From the NCBI GenBank assembly GCA_964592595.1, contig CAZQFH010000003.1, positions 1 to 64,000 on the forward strand: a stretch of DNA of 64,000 nt, given 5' to 3'. This document shows, piece after piece, positions 42,271-51,296 of this stretch. The DNA is from UBA5536 sp964592595. Its GTDB lineage: Bacteria; Bacteroidota; Bacteroidia; Bacteroidales; F082. Positions within the stretch are counted from its first letter, which is position 1; every line of letters starts with the position of its first letter. The notes beneath the pieces were generated by a model, which had not been told where the DNA came from, made no database searches, and worked only from the letters and a program-made list of their open reading frames with translations. The translations under genes were made by a program, and so were the position numbers.

Positions 42271-45174
42271 TTAGCATTTCAGGATTTCGTGAAGTACGGG
42301 TAGCATCAATTCTGTTTTGATTGGTTTTGCCAAATAGGCATCGCAACCAGCAGCAAAACATGCTTCTTTCTCTTCGCTCATTGCAAAAGCTGTTTGAGCA
42401 ATAATAGGTAGTTCAGGCCGAAAAGCTTTGATTCGGTTTGTGGCTTCAAGCCCGTTGAGTTTTGGTAATTGAATATCCATTAAAACCAGATCAATAGCAG
42501 GATTTGTAGTGCATAGTTCAACTGCTTCTGTTCCTGATACTGCTCTCAAAACGTTAGCCCGTGTAGCCTGAAGAATGATATTTAATAATTCGTAGTTTGA
42601 ATCAACGTCCTCAACAATTAGTATGGTTTTGTTTTCAAATTTATATTGATTACTCAAAAGTTTACTTTGTTTTAAGGCTGTTTCGCGTGCTTGATTAAAC
42701 AGGGGTAAAACAACAATAAAGCGCGTTCCTTCTCCAGGGCTTGATTCCAACTTAATACTACCGCCCATTAATTGTACAAATTGTTGTACAATGCTGAGCC
42801 CTAATCCTGTGCCGGGGTATATTTTTTTGCCATCATCATTGAGTTTGGTAAATCGCCTAAAGATTTTTCGCTGTTGATCGGATGCGATGCCTATTCCGCT
42901 GTCCTGAACAAAAATTTCTACTTCTTCAATCGCTTGATTGCTATTTCGGTTTGCAACAAATCCAAACATAATACCACCTTCCTCTGTAAATTTAATGGCA
43001 TTATCGAGCAGGTTTATTAAAATCTGTCTCAATTTGGCAAAATCTGTGTTGATTACGACTTCTTCTTGTGGAATCGAGAGTTTCCAGTTCAAATGTGCTT
43101 TTCTTCTTTTAACCAATAAATTTTTGTAAGTAGCATTTAAATCTTCGAAGATTTTTTTGAGAGAAACCGCTTCTGGCTTGATGTGGGTTTCACCAGCTTC
43201 AATTTTTGCCAGGCTTATGATATCGTTTATCAGGCTAAGCAGGGAATCTCCATTTTGTTGGATCAATTGTATAAATTGGTTTTTTTCAGCTTTTGTAAGG
43301 CTTTCATCATCAAGCAATTCGCTAAAACCAATAATGGCATTTAAAGGGGTACGTATTTCATGCGACATATTTGATAAAAATGCTGTTTTGAGCCGGTCAG
43401 ATTCTTCTGCTTTGAGCAGGGCTTTTGCTAACTTCTGCTCTTCTTTTTTACGATCGGTTACATCCCTTCCCCAAACAATTAACCCTTTTGGTGTTTCATC
43501 GGGGTTGAAAAGCGGAATCTTAAACACGTCATACGTTCTCATATTTCCATCAGGATCCGGAATTTCTTCGTCGTTTCTGGTGATTTTTCTTTTTTGCCAT
43601 GTTATTTTGTCTGATTCCATGCAATTGATAAGAGCTTCTTTGTGCGCAGGGCTGTATGCTGCCAGTTCAGCATCAGTTTTCATTATGTAATCTACTTCTG
43701 TGAGCCCAAACAGCTCAATATCTGCTTGATTAGCCTTGAGCCAGCGACCTTGGGCATCCTTAAAACAAATAATATCTGGCGTAGCATTGATTAGTGTTCG
43801 CAGCAGCATTTCCTGTTCCTGTAGCGAGGTGTGAGATTGTTTAATGGATTTTCGGGCTTCTTCCAGTTCGAGGTTTTGTTGTTTTAATACCTTGTTGGCT
43901 TGTTTGTTATGCTTGTATAGCTTGAACAGAAAATACAGAAACATGAGCACTGCAGCAAGAAAGACAAGACTGATGTAACTAATTATTTTCTGAAAAAGAA
44001 GTTTTTGCTTTTGTTCTAACAATAAGGCTTGTTGGATAGCTTGTTCTTTTTTTAGGGCATCTACTTCGCGTAAGTGCTTATCAATTTCAAAACGTGCCTG
44101 AAGGTTTTTTACGGCAGTTGAATCAAATAGTGTTTTTACAGAGTCGAAAAGGCTGTGATAGCTTGAAATAGCTGCAAGAGCACCCGCATTATTATTTGTT
44201 ATTTTGTGTGTTTCGTAAATGTTGCGTAAGGCATCAAGGCGTAATTCACGATCGTTGTTTGTGTAGCTGATTTCTAAAGCTTTATTAAAATCAGACAAAG
44301 CATCTTGATATTGTTTCATTTCGAAGAAGCAATTGCCGCGTCCCAGGTAATTATTGCCGGCAAGATAGCCAACCCGATTATAAATTGCTTGCGCAGCATA
44401 GTAAAAATAAAGTGCACTGTCGATTTGCTTTTTTAGGTAATTTATCATCCCGAGGTTGTGATAGCTGTTGGCAATTCCCATTTGGTCGTTATTACGCTTG
44501 CCAATTTCAACCGATTCCTCAAATGTGACTAATGCCGTTTCGTATTTTTTTAAATTGATAAGCACAAGGCCAATATTATTTTTTGAGCTCATCATACCAG
44601 TTGAATCCTGCTGTAATTCAGCTAATTCCAAAGCTTTTGAAAAATATTTGAGGCTTTCTTCGAAGGCTTCCAGCTGGTAATATAATGAGCCAAGATTGTT
44701 GTAAAGGTGACTTAACGAAACAGAGTCTTTTTGATCGATACGGATTTGTAATGACTTGAGGTACATCTCAACTGAGGCGTTGTAATCACCAATATCGGCT
44801 TGCATAATGCCCAAATTATTATAAATATTTCCGATTTCCAACGTGTCGCCCAGCTGTTTAAAGATAACAAGAGCAGAGTCGAAAAGTTGAATACTTTTAT
44901 TTGAATTACCAGCATAAAAATGCGCTATTCCAACAGCTTTATAGGCTTGAGCGAGCAGGGAGTCAAGATTGGAAACTTTAGCTTTTTCCAAAGCCATCTG
45001 ACTGTATGTTAAGGCTTTTTCAGTAGATTTTCCGTAAAAACTTTTTGCAATCAAGAGGTAGTCTTGAGCATCGGCATTCTGATCTGTTATTTTACTTGTA
45101 TCGGTTTGCGCCTGCAGGAGCTGTATGGAAAAACTGAATAAAAGAATAATTATAGGGAGCGTACGCTTTTTCAT
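42271..45174 (-). CDS. TPR-PAS hybrid sensor histidine kinase/response regulator
   Basis: A 967-residue membrane kinase. Signal peptide (PIIILLFSFSIQLLQAQ), then about eight tetratricopeptide repeats in residues 30-350 (NIYNNLGIMQADIGDY, LYNNLGSLYYQLEAF, NSYHNLGMINYLKKQ), a coiled coil, one transmembrane helix (ISLVFLAAVLMFLYFLFKLY), PAS (ATPDIICFKDAQGRWLKAN), HisKA (LSNMSHEIRTPLNAIIGF), HATPase (DNAIKFTEEGG, PGTGLGLSIV) and a receiver (ILIVEDVDSN, Asp in VLMDIQLPKLNG, Lys in AYLAKPI). TPRs in the periplasm imply sensing of a protein or peptide ligand. It lies 9 bp downstream of the HsdR_N gene. No DNA-binding regulator adjacent. Confidence 0.94.
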   Translation of the reverse strand: MKKRTLPIIILLFSFSIQLLQAQTDTSKITDQNADAQDYLLIAKSFYGKSTEKALTYSQMALEKAKVSNLDSLLAQAYKAVGIAHFYAGNSNKSIQLFDSALVIFKQLGDTLEIGNIYNNLGIMQADIGDYNASVEMYLKSLQIRIDQKDSVSLSHLYNNLGSLYYQLEAFEESLKYFSKALELAELQQDSTGMMSSKNNIGLVLINLKKYETALVTFEESVEIGKRNNDQMGIANSYHNLGMINYLKKQIDSALYFYYAAQAIYNRVGYLAGNNYLGRGNCFFEMKQYQDALSDFNKALEISYTNNDRELRLDALRNIYETHKITNNNAGALAAISSYHSLFDSVKTLFDSTAVKNLQARFEIDKHLREVDALKKEQAIQQALLLEQKQKLLFQKIISYISLVFLAAVLMFLYFLFKLYKHNKQANKVLKQQNLELEEARKSIKQSHTSLQEQEMLLRTLINATPDIICFKDAQGRWLKANQADIELFGLTEVDYIMKTDAELAAYSPAHKEALINCMESDKITWQKRKITRNDEEIPDPDGNMRTYDVFKIPLFNPDETPKGLIVWGRDVTDRKKEEQKLAKALLKAEESDRLKTAFLSNMSHEIRTPLNAIIGFSELLDDESLTKAEKNQFIQLIQQNGDSLLSLINDIISLAKIEAGETHIKPEAVSLKKIFEDLNATYKNLLVKRRKAHLNWKLSIPQEEVVINTDFAKLRQILINLLDNAIKFTEEGGIMFGFVANRNSNQAIEEVEIFVQDSGIGIASDQQRKIFRRFTKLNDDGKKIYPGTGLGLSIVQQFVQLMGGSIKLESSPGEGTRFIVVLPLFNQARETALKQSKLLSNQYKFENKTILIVEDVDSNYELLNIILQATRANVLRAVSGTEAVELCTTNPAIDLVLMDIQLPKLNGLEATNRIKAFRPELPIIAQTAFAMSEEKEACFAAGCDAYLAKPIKTELMLPVLHEILKC

Positions 45175-45183
45175 TGAGGTTTT

Positions 45184-45624
45184 TTAGTTTTCGTGGTTCA
45201 TAGTTGCAAAATCGTGCAATTGCTCACATGGTGTTAAACTTCCGTTTTGAGGATTAATAAGGTATAAATAATATTTTTCTGCATTCGTGATCATCAGATA
45301 TTTCACCTGGAGCCCCTGATTGTAGCGTGCAGCCTGATCCAAAGCACTTTGTCCTGGTTCGATGTGTGTGGCTTTGCATTCAACAATCATCAATGGTTTG
45401 TGATTTTCAGAAAATACAACAATATCGCAGCGTTTTGTGAGCCTTCCTACTTTGATGGTATATTCCACAGCAATCAATCCTACTGGCACATAAAGGTTAT
45501 TCACCAGCAGATGCATTACTTGTTGTCGCACTTTTTCTTCAGGTGTGAGCACAACGTACCGTCTTCTGATGGGATCAAAAACCTTAATTTGGTTCTCTGA
45601 TTCCTTTATTTTAAACCATTCCAT
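45184..45624 (-). CDS. Stand-alone type I restriction HsdR N-terminal-like nuclease fold protein
   Basis: A 146-residue protein that matches only the N-terminal PD-(D/E)xK domain of HsdR. A catalytic Asp (LTKRCDIVVF) and the E-x-K motif (MIVECKATH) are intact, followed by Q-A-x-R-Y-N (DQAARYNQGLQ). No helicase follows, so it is not a type I system. In Bacteroidota such single-domain proteins sit close to holA, as here, where amn and holA lie divergently 0.2-1.0 kb away. Role unknown; DNA repair or replication is a guess. A -7 box (TATATTTG at 45664-45657) precedes it. Confidence 0.85.
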   Translation of the reverse strand: MEWFKIKESENQIKVFDPIRRRYVVLTPEEKVRQQVMHLLVNNLYVPVGLIAVEYTIKVGRLTKRCDIVVFSENHKPLMIVECKATHIEPGQSALDQAARYNQGLQVKYLMITNAEKYYLYLINPQNGSLTPCEQLHDFATMNHEN

Positions 45625-45656
45625 AAATACAAGCGTCGAAAAATCCTTTTCTGTGG

Positions 45657-45664
45657 CAAATATA
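45657..45664 (-). promoter_or_regulatory. Candidate -7 box of the HsdR_N / hybrid kinase unit
   Basis: Minus-strand TATATTTG, 32 bp before the HsdR_N ATG. The divergent amn box lies about 150 bp away. Confidence 0.4.
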
Positions 45665-45811
45665 CAAAATTGAGCCTTCTGATATCCAGTTATAAATAAC
45701 TAAAGCAGAGGAGATAATTGACTATGAGATTTTATTGCGAAAAAGGCTATGGCGGAATTATACTAAAGACCAAATCGAGCCGAAAGGTGTAAGTTACGTT
45801 TATAAAACCCT

Positions 45812-45819
45812 TAATTTTG
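45812..45819 (+). promoter_or_regulatory. Candidate -7 box of amn-holA
   Basis: TAATTTTG, a perfect TAnnTTTG match 18 bp before the amn ATG. Confidence 0.5.
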
Positions 45820-45837
45820 TAAGATAAAACTTAGCGA

Positions 45838-46608
45838 ATGAAAACTAAGAAAGAGATAGTCGAAAATTGGCTTCCGCGCTACACGGGTTTGCCAATTGAT
45901 CAGTTTGGAAAATATATACTGCTCACAAATTTTAATCAATACCTCGAGTTATTTGCGCAATGGCATAATGTGCCTATCGTTGGCGAAGATCATCCCATGC
46001 CTTGCGCCACTTCTGGAGATATCACCATCATTAATTTCAGTATGGGAAGTGCCAATGCCGCAACCATAATGGATCTTTTGAGCGCTATACATCCCAAGGC
46101 TGTTTTGTTTTTGGGTAAATGTGGTGGCATAAAAAAGAAGAATCAGGTTGGTGATTTAATATTGCCTATTGCAGCGATACGCGGTGAGGGTACATCAACG
46201 GATTATTTACCGGAAGAAGTTCCGGCTTTGCCAGCATTTAGTCTGCAAAAAGCTATTTCAACTACAATAAGAGATCATGGGCGCGATTACTGGACCGGAA
46301 CTGTTTATACTACAAACCGCAGGGTTTGGGAACATGATGATGACTTTAAGGAATACCTGATCGAAACGCGTTCGATGGCCGTTGACATGGAAACTGCAAC
46401 AATATTTGTGGTGGGTTTTGCCAATGAAATCCCTACGGGAGCTTTGTTGCTGGTTTCTGATCAACCGATGGTTTCCGAAGGCGTTAAAACATCGGATAGT
46501 GATCGAAAAGTAAATCACCGCTTTGTGGCCGACCATTTAAAAATTGGTATTGATGCCTTGCAGCAGCTTATCAATAATGGAATAACTGTTAAACACCTGC
46601 GTTTTTAA
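45838..46608 (+). CDS. amn: AMP nucleosidase (short Bacteroidota type)
   Basis: A 256-residue nucleoside phosphorylase-fold enzyme. Phosphate/ribose region FSMGSANAATIMDLL and GKCGGIKKKNQVGDLILP, and the D-M-E-T motif (MAVDMETATIF) that contacts ribose. It cleaves AMP to adenine and ribose-5-phosphate, setting the adenylate level. It is about half the length of E. coli Amn (484), which carries an extra regulatory domain; the short form is usual in this phylum. It lies 2 bp before holA. Confidence 0.92.
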   Translation: MKTKKEIVENWLPRYTGLPIDQFGKYILLTNFNQYLELFAQWHNVPIVGEDHPMPCATSGDITIINFSMGSANAATIMDLLSAIHPKAVLFLGKCGGIKKKNQVGDLILPIAAIRGEGTSTDYLPEEVPALPAFSLQKAISTTIRDHGRDYWTGTVYTTNRRVWEHDDDFKEYLIETRSMAVDMETATIFVVGFANEIPTGALLLVSDQPMVSEGVKTSDSDRKVNHRFVADHLKIGIDALQQLINNGITVKHLRF

Positions 46609-46610
46609 TT

Positions 46611-47615
46611 ATGGCGTTTACTTTTGAACAGATTGTTGCGGATATTCGTAATAGGGTTTACCATCCTATTTATTTTTTGATGGGAGACGAGCCTTATTTT
46701 ATTGATACCATTTCGGATATGCTTGAAGAGCAGGTACTTGATCCTGCTGACCAAGCTTTTAATCAGATGGTGGTTTATGGCCGCGATGTTGATGTGGAAT
46801 CTATTGTAAATCAGGCCAGAAATTATCCAATGACTGGCGATTATCAGGTTTTGATTGTTAAAGAAGCGCAAGACATCAAGCAAATTGATAAGCTGGAAGA
46901 CTATATCGAAAAGCTACCCGAAACCACCATTCTTGTAATCAATTATAAGTACAAGAAACTGGATAAACGCAGGACCCTGGCAAAAAAAGTAGCAGCGCGT
47001 GGGGTATTATTTGAGTCTAAAAAGCTATATGACAATCATATCCCAAAATGGATTGAGCAATACCTGGTACAAAAAAACTATGCCATCACACCAAAAGCCT
47101 GTCAGATGATTGCAGATTTTTTGGGTAATGATCTTCATAAGGTTCGCAACGAACTCGAAAAGCTGATTATAGCACTTCCGGCAGGGAAAAAAATTACTGA
47201 TGAAGATGTGGAGCGCAACATCGGTATTTCAAAAGACTTCAATGTTTTTGAATTACAAAAAGCCATAGGAAAAAGAGACGTGTTGCGCGCCAATCAGATT
47301 ATCCGGTTTTTTGGTTCTAATCCAAAAGATTATCCCTTGCTGCTTACAACAATAAATTTGTATGGTTTTTTCATTCGTGTTTTAAAGGTACATTATGCCC
47401 ATGACAAAAGTCGCAACAACCTGGCAAGTTTATTAGGGCTCAATCCGTTTTTTGTTCAGGACATACAAGAAGCCGCTCGTAATTTTAAAATAGTTGATGC
47501 AGTAAGGTGCATAAGCATACTCCGCGAATACGACCTCAAGTCGAAAGGTTATAAGAGTCAGGACATTGGAGTGGATGAATTGTACCGCGAAATGCTCTTT
47601 AAACTTTTGCATTAA
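46611..47615 (+). CDS. holA: DNA polymerase III delta subunit
   Basis: A 334-residue clamp-loader subunit (E. coli 343). The start has the delta pattern YFLMGDEPYFIDTISDMLEE, then VLIVKEAQ and an ATPase-like fold without a P-loop; the C-terminal collar follows from about 210 (LQKAIGKRDVLRANQII). It opens the beta clamp during loading. Two bases separate it from amn, and its end overlaps the converging acyl-CoA synthetase gene by 17 bp. Confidence 0.93.
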   Translation: MAFTFEQIVADIRNRVYHPIYFLMGDEPYFIDTISDMLEEQVLDPADQAFNQMVVYGRDVDVESIVNQARNYPMTGDYQVLIVKEAQDIKQIDKLEDYIEKLPETTILVINYKYKKLDKRRTLAKKVAARGVLFESKKLYDNHIPKWIEQYLVQKNYAITPKACQMIADFLGNDLHKVRNELEKLIIALPAGKKITDEDVERNIGISKDFNVFELQKAIGKRDVLRANQIIRFFGSNPKDYPLLLTTINLYGFFIRVLKVHYAHDKSRNNLASLLGLNPFFVQDIQEAARNFKIVDAVRCISILREYDLKSKGYKSQDIGVDELYREMLFKLLH

Positions 47616-49386
47616 ATCCGGCATTCACATAAAGGGATTCAATTAAGACAGCATATTTACGCATCAGGAATTTTCTTTTGAGTTTCATTGTGGGGGAAAG
47701 TTCACCGGTTTCCACATTCCAGGCATCAGCGAGCAGCACAAATTTTTTCACACGCTCAATGTGATCCAGCTGTTTGTTTTTCTCATTAATTTCGCGCTCT
47801 ATGCGGCTGATAATCAACTGATCCTTGATGATTTTTTCTTTGCCCTCAAATTTTTTGCCTTTTACGTTGCACCAGGATTCGAGATGAGCAAAATCGGGAA
47901 TGATAATAGCAGCGGCATAATTTTTTCCTTCACCTACAACCATGGCATGCTCAATAAAAGCGCTTTCTTTCAGTTTGTTTTCAACCTGTTGAGGTGCAAC
48001 ATATTTTCCGCCTGAGGTTTTAAAAATTTCTTTTTTTCGATCTGTAATCCGGAGGAATTTTCCTTCGAACTGCCCGATATCTCCAGTGTGCAGCCAGCCT
48101 TCTGTGTCAATAATTTCAGCTGTAAGGTCCTTCCTTTTGTAATATCCGAGCATTACATTTGGGCCTTTAGTCAGGATTTCACCATCTTCTGCTATTTTTA
48201 TTTCCACGCCTGGCAGGGCAGGGCCAACGGTTCCAATTTTTACGCCGCCTGGCAAAAAATTACTTACTGCAATCACAGGCGAAGTTTCGGTGAGGCCATA
48301 ACCTTCCATAATTTTGAATCCGGCTGCCCAAAAAACACGTGCAATACGTTCTTGAAGGCTGGCACCACCACTTACGATTGCATTGAGGCGGCCACCGAAT
48401 GCAGCATGCCATTTACTAAACACGAGTTTGCGTGCCAGTTTAAGCTTAAATTTGTACCAAAGGCTTGCTTTTTGCCATGGCTCATACTTTTCGCCTACGC
48501 TGATTGCCCAGAAAAAGATCACTTTTTTGATGCCTTTTAGTCCACGGCCTTTACGAACGATTTTTTCATAGGTTTTTTCCAGAACACGAGGCACGGCGGT
48601 AAACATCTCAGGCTTTGAATCGCGAATATATTCGCCAATCTGATCCAGGTTATCACAATAATAAATGCTGGCACCATGGCGCTGATAGGTGTAGTTCATA
48701 ATTCTTTCGAGCACATGACACAGCGGAAGAAAGCTAAGCACCCTGCTCGCCGGATTATGTGCCAGAATTTCGATAGTAGCATCTGCATTGCTCATCATAT
48801 TCTGGTGCGAAAGCATTACGCCTTTTGGATTTCCGGTAGTTCCGGAGGTATAGATTAAGGTAGCCATTTCCTGCGCATCAATGCTATCGCGAAGCTTCTC
48901 AAGCTCAGCTTCTTTGTCGGAGTTTTTGCCACGATCGAGCAATTCAGTCCAGTGGCGTAATCCATCTACTTTTTCGATACTGAAAACGCCTTCAAGGCTG
49001 GGAACTTCGTTCACTACATCCTTGATCCTGAGGTGAAAAGATTCGTCGGAAATGATGATGTAGGTTACGCTGGCATCGTTAAATATAAACTGGTAATTAT
49101 TATCACTTATGGTAGGATAAATTGGCACTTGAATGGCGCCAATTTGCAATAGTGCCATGTCGATATAATTCCATTCGGGACAGTTTTTTAGAATTGTAGC
49201 TACACGGTCGCCTTTTTTAATCCCTGATTCTAAAAAGCCAAGACTAAGCTGATCAACTGTTGCTACATATTTTGCAGCTGTAATGCTGTTCCATTTACCG
49301 TTTTTGCGAGCTGCAAAAATCTCTTTATCAGCTGTTTCAGTTTTTCTGAATTCATCCAGAATATCAAAAATACGGGCATTTTTCAT
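47599..49386 (-). CDS. Long-chain fatty acid-CoA ligase, paralog 1
   Basis: A 595-residue AMP-forming synthetase. The phosphate loop is LIYTSGTTGNPKGVML, then ILGYGLTETSP-type region (MEGYGLTETSPVIAV), the hinge GWLHTGDIGQF and RITDRKKEIFKTSGGKYVAP. It activates long-chain fatty acids to acyl-CoA through an acyl-adenylate. It lies 33 bp after a closely similar gene, the product of an old duplication. No beta-oxidation genes nearby. Confidence 0.93.
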   Translation of the reverse strand: MKNARIFDILDEFRKTETADKEIFAARKNGKWNSITAAKYVATVDQLSLGFLESGIKKGDRVATILKNCPEWNYIDMALLQIGAIQVPIYPTISDNNYQFIFNDASVTYIIISDESFHLRIKDVVNEVPSLEGVFSIEKVDGLRHWTELLDRGKNSDKEAELEKLRDSIDAQEMATLIYTSGTTGNPKGVMLSHQNMMSNADATIEILAHNPASRVLSFLPLCHVLERIMNYTYQRHGASIYYCDNLDQIGEYIRDSKPEMFTAVPRVLEKTYEKIVRKGRGLKGIKKVIFFWAISVGEKYEPWQKASLWYKFKLKLARKLVFSKWHAAFGGRLNAIVSGGASLQERIARVFWAAGFKIMEGYGLTETSPVIAVSNFLPGGVKIGTVGPALPGVEIKIAEDGEILTKGPNVMLGYYKRKDLTAEIIDTEGWLHTGDIGQFEGKFLRITDRKKEIFKTSGGKYVAPQQVENKLKESAFIEHAMVVGEGKNYAAAIIIPDFAHLESWCNVKGKKFEGKEKIIKDQLIISRIEREINEKNKQLDHIERVKKFVLLADAWNVETGELSPTMKLKRKFLMRKYAVLIESLYVNAGFNAKV

Positions 49387-49419
49387 GCAGTTGACAGGTT
49401 TAGTTGTTAATACTTTGAT

Positions 49420-51195
49420 TTAAGCACTGTAGATTTTGTCGATCTTTTCCTGGTATTTTTTAGCAATAAAACTTCTTTTTAGTTTAAGATTTGCTGTTAA
49501 TTCTCCTGATTGAACGGTCCATTCATGATCCGTTAGCTCAAATTTTTTCACTTGCTCAAAATCTCCAAAAAAACCATTGTAAAGATCTACTTCTTTTTTA
49601 AAACGCAGTTTGATATCTTTATGCGTAATCATTTCACTGTCAGAAGTATATTTTATTCCTTTTATCCTGCACCACGAACGCAGGTGATCAAAATTAGGGA
49701 CGATCAATGCTGCTGCAAATTTTTGATGTTCTCCAATCACCATGATACCATCAATAAAAGCTGACTCTTTAAAACGATTTTCGATCAAGGCCGGACTGAT
49801 ATATTTGCCCATCGAGGTTTTAAAGATTTCTTTGATGCGTCCGGTAATCTGCAGGTGACCTGATTCATCAATCACACCAACATCACCCGTATGGAACCAT
49901 CCTTGCTTGTCGATGGCTTCTGACGTCAAGGCTTGGTCTTTAAAATAGCCTTTCATCACATTCGACCCTTTGACTAAAATTTCACCTCCATCGGCAATTT
50001 TTACCTCAACATTGTTAATGACTTTACCGACTGTTCCAAACTTTAATCCGCCCGATTCAAGTGTGTTTACAGCAATTACGGGTGAAGTTTCGGTTAATCC
50101 ATAACCTTCCAGCACTGGAATTTTAGCGGCAGTGAAAACTTTACTCAAACGCGGTTGAAGAGCTGCTCCGCCCGAAACAATAAGCCTCATTTTTCCACCA
50201 AGGGCTTCGCGCCATTTCGAGAAAATTAATTTATTAGCAAGTGCAAGTTGCAAGTTGTAAAACAATCCATTGTTCTGCTCTGCTTTGTAACGATTGCCAA
50301 GATTGACAGCCCAAAAGAAAAGTTGTTTTTTTATTCCTTTTAGCTTAAGCCCTTTGGCGATTATTTTATCATAAACTTTTTCGAGCAATCGGGGCACGGT
50401 TGTCAGGATTTCGGGCTGTACCTCGCGAATATTATCTGCTATTGTTCCCATGTTCTCGGCATAGTAGATGCTCACGCCCAGATAGATATAAGTGTAAATA
50501 TTCATCCTTTCATACACATGGCAAAGCGGCAAATAACTCACTGCTTTGCAATGTTCGTCAACTGGAAAAATATGATTAACAGCGGCCACATTACTCAAAA
50601 GATTGCTGTGGGAAAGCATTACGCCTTTGGGATTTCCTGTTGTGCCTGAGGTATAAATTATTGTAGCAATTTCATCCGGACTGATATTAGCTCTGATGGA
50701 TTCGAGCTTTTCAGGTGCCTGGTTTTCGACGCCAAGCATGATAAGTTCATTAAGGTGCTTTAGGCCTTCTATTGTTTTAAAGGTATAAACATCAACTACA
50801 TTGGTGGCTTCAGGCAGGATGTGATCAATTTTTCGATAGAGTTCTTTGCTGGCCACAAATACATATTTAACTTCAGAATGTTTCAGGATGTATTTATAAT
50901 CCGTTTCGCTTATGGTTGGATAAATAGGAACGTGGATGCCTCCCGTTTGGAGCACACCAAAATCAATGAAATTCCACTCTGGACAGTTGTTGGAAATGGT
51001 AGCGATTTTATCACCTTTTTCGACACCAAGATGTAACAATGCATAGCTGATATTGTCAACAATTTCGCGGAATTTTGTAATGTCATATTTTACCCATTGT
51101 CCATTCTCTTTTCCGGCCAGAGCATCGTTTTTAGGCTGGAATTTTTGCTCATAATAGGGCAGTAAATCAAAGGTACGTGTAATCCTTTTATCCAT
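49420..51195 (-). CDS. Long-chain fatty acid-CoA ligase, paralog 2
   Basis: A 591-residue member of the same family: TIIYTSGTTGNPKGVMLSHS, LEGYGLTETSPVIAVN, GWFHTGDVGVIDESG, RIKEIFKTSMGKYISP. It matches its downstream neighbour along the whole length but differs in many surface and pocket positions, so the two may prefer different chain lengths. Probably co-transcribed, as the first gene. Confidence 0.93.
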   Translation of the reverse strand: MDKRITRTFDLLPYYEQKFQPKNDALAGKENGQWVKYDITKFREIVDNISYALLHLGVEKGDKIATISNNCPEWNFIDFGVLQTGGIHVPIYPTISETDYKYILKHSEVKYVFVASKELYRKIDHILPEATNVVDVYTFKTIEGLKHLNELIMLGVENQAPEKLESIRANISPDEIATIIYTSGTTGNPKGVMLSHSNLLSNVAAVNHIFPVDEHCKAVSYLPLCHVYERMNIYTYIYLGVSIYYAENMGTIADNIREVQPEILTTVPRLLEKVYDKIIAKGLKLKGIKKQLFFWAVNLGNRYKAEQNNGLFYNLQLALANKLIFSKWREALGGKMRLIVSGGAALQPRLSKVFTAAKIPVLEGYGLTETSPVIAVNTLESGGLKFGTVGKVINNVEVKIADGGEILVKGSNVMKGYFKDQALTSEAIDKQGWFHTGDVGVIDESGHLQITGRIKEIFKTSMGKYISPALIENRFKESAFIDGIMVIGEHQKFAAALIVPNFDHLRSWCRIKGIKYTSDSEMITHKDIKLRFKKEVDLYNGFFGDFEQVKKFELTDHEWTVQSGELTANLKLKRSFIAKKYQEKIDKIYSA

Positions 51196-51296
51196 AAAAA
51201 TAAACTTAATAAGCTATTGAATAGCCGTTTAAACCAACACAAGCAATAAATGTGGCAGCAATATTAAGAAAAAAATAACAATAATTAAGATTCTGA

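Noticed and set aside
43157..43690. 177-codon plus-strand frame inside the TPR hybrid kinase
   Set aside because: Antisense shadow of HisKA/PAS coding sequence, Ser/Phe-rich, no motif.
45184..45624. Truncated type I restriction HsdR subunit (pseudogene)
   Set aside because: The domain ends cleanly, has its own -7 box, keeps catalytic residues, and a stand-alone form is known in the phylum; no hsdM or hsdS nearby.
45723..45791. 22-codon frame in the gap between the HsdR_N and amn genes
   Set aside because: Too short and without ribosome-binding or conservation evidence.
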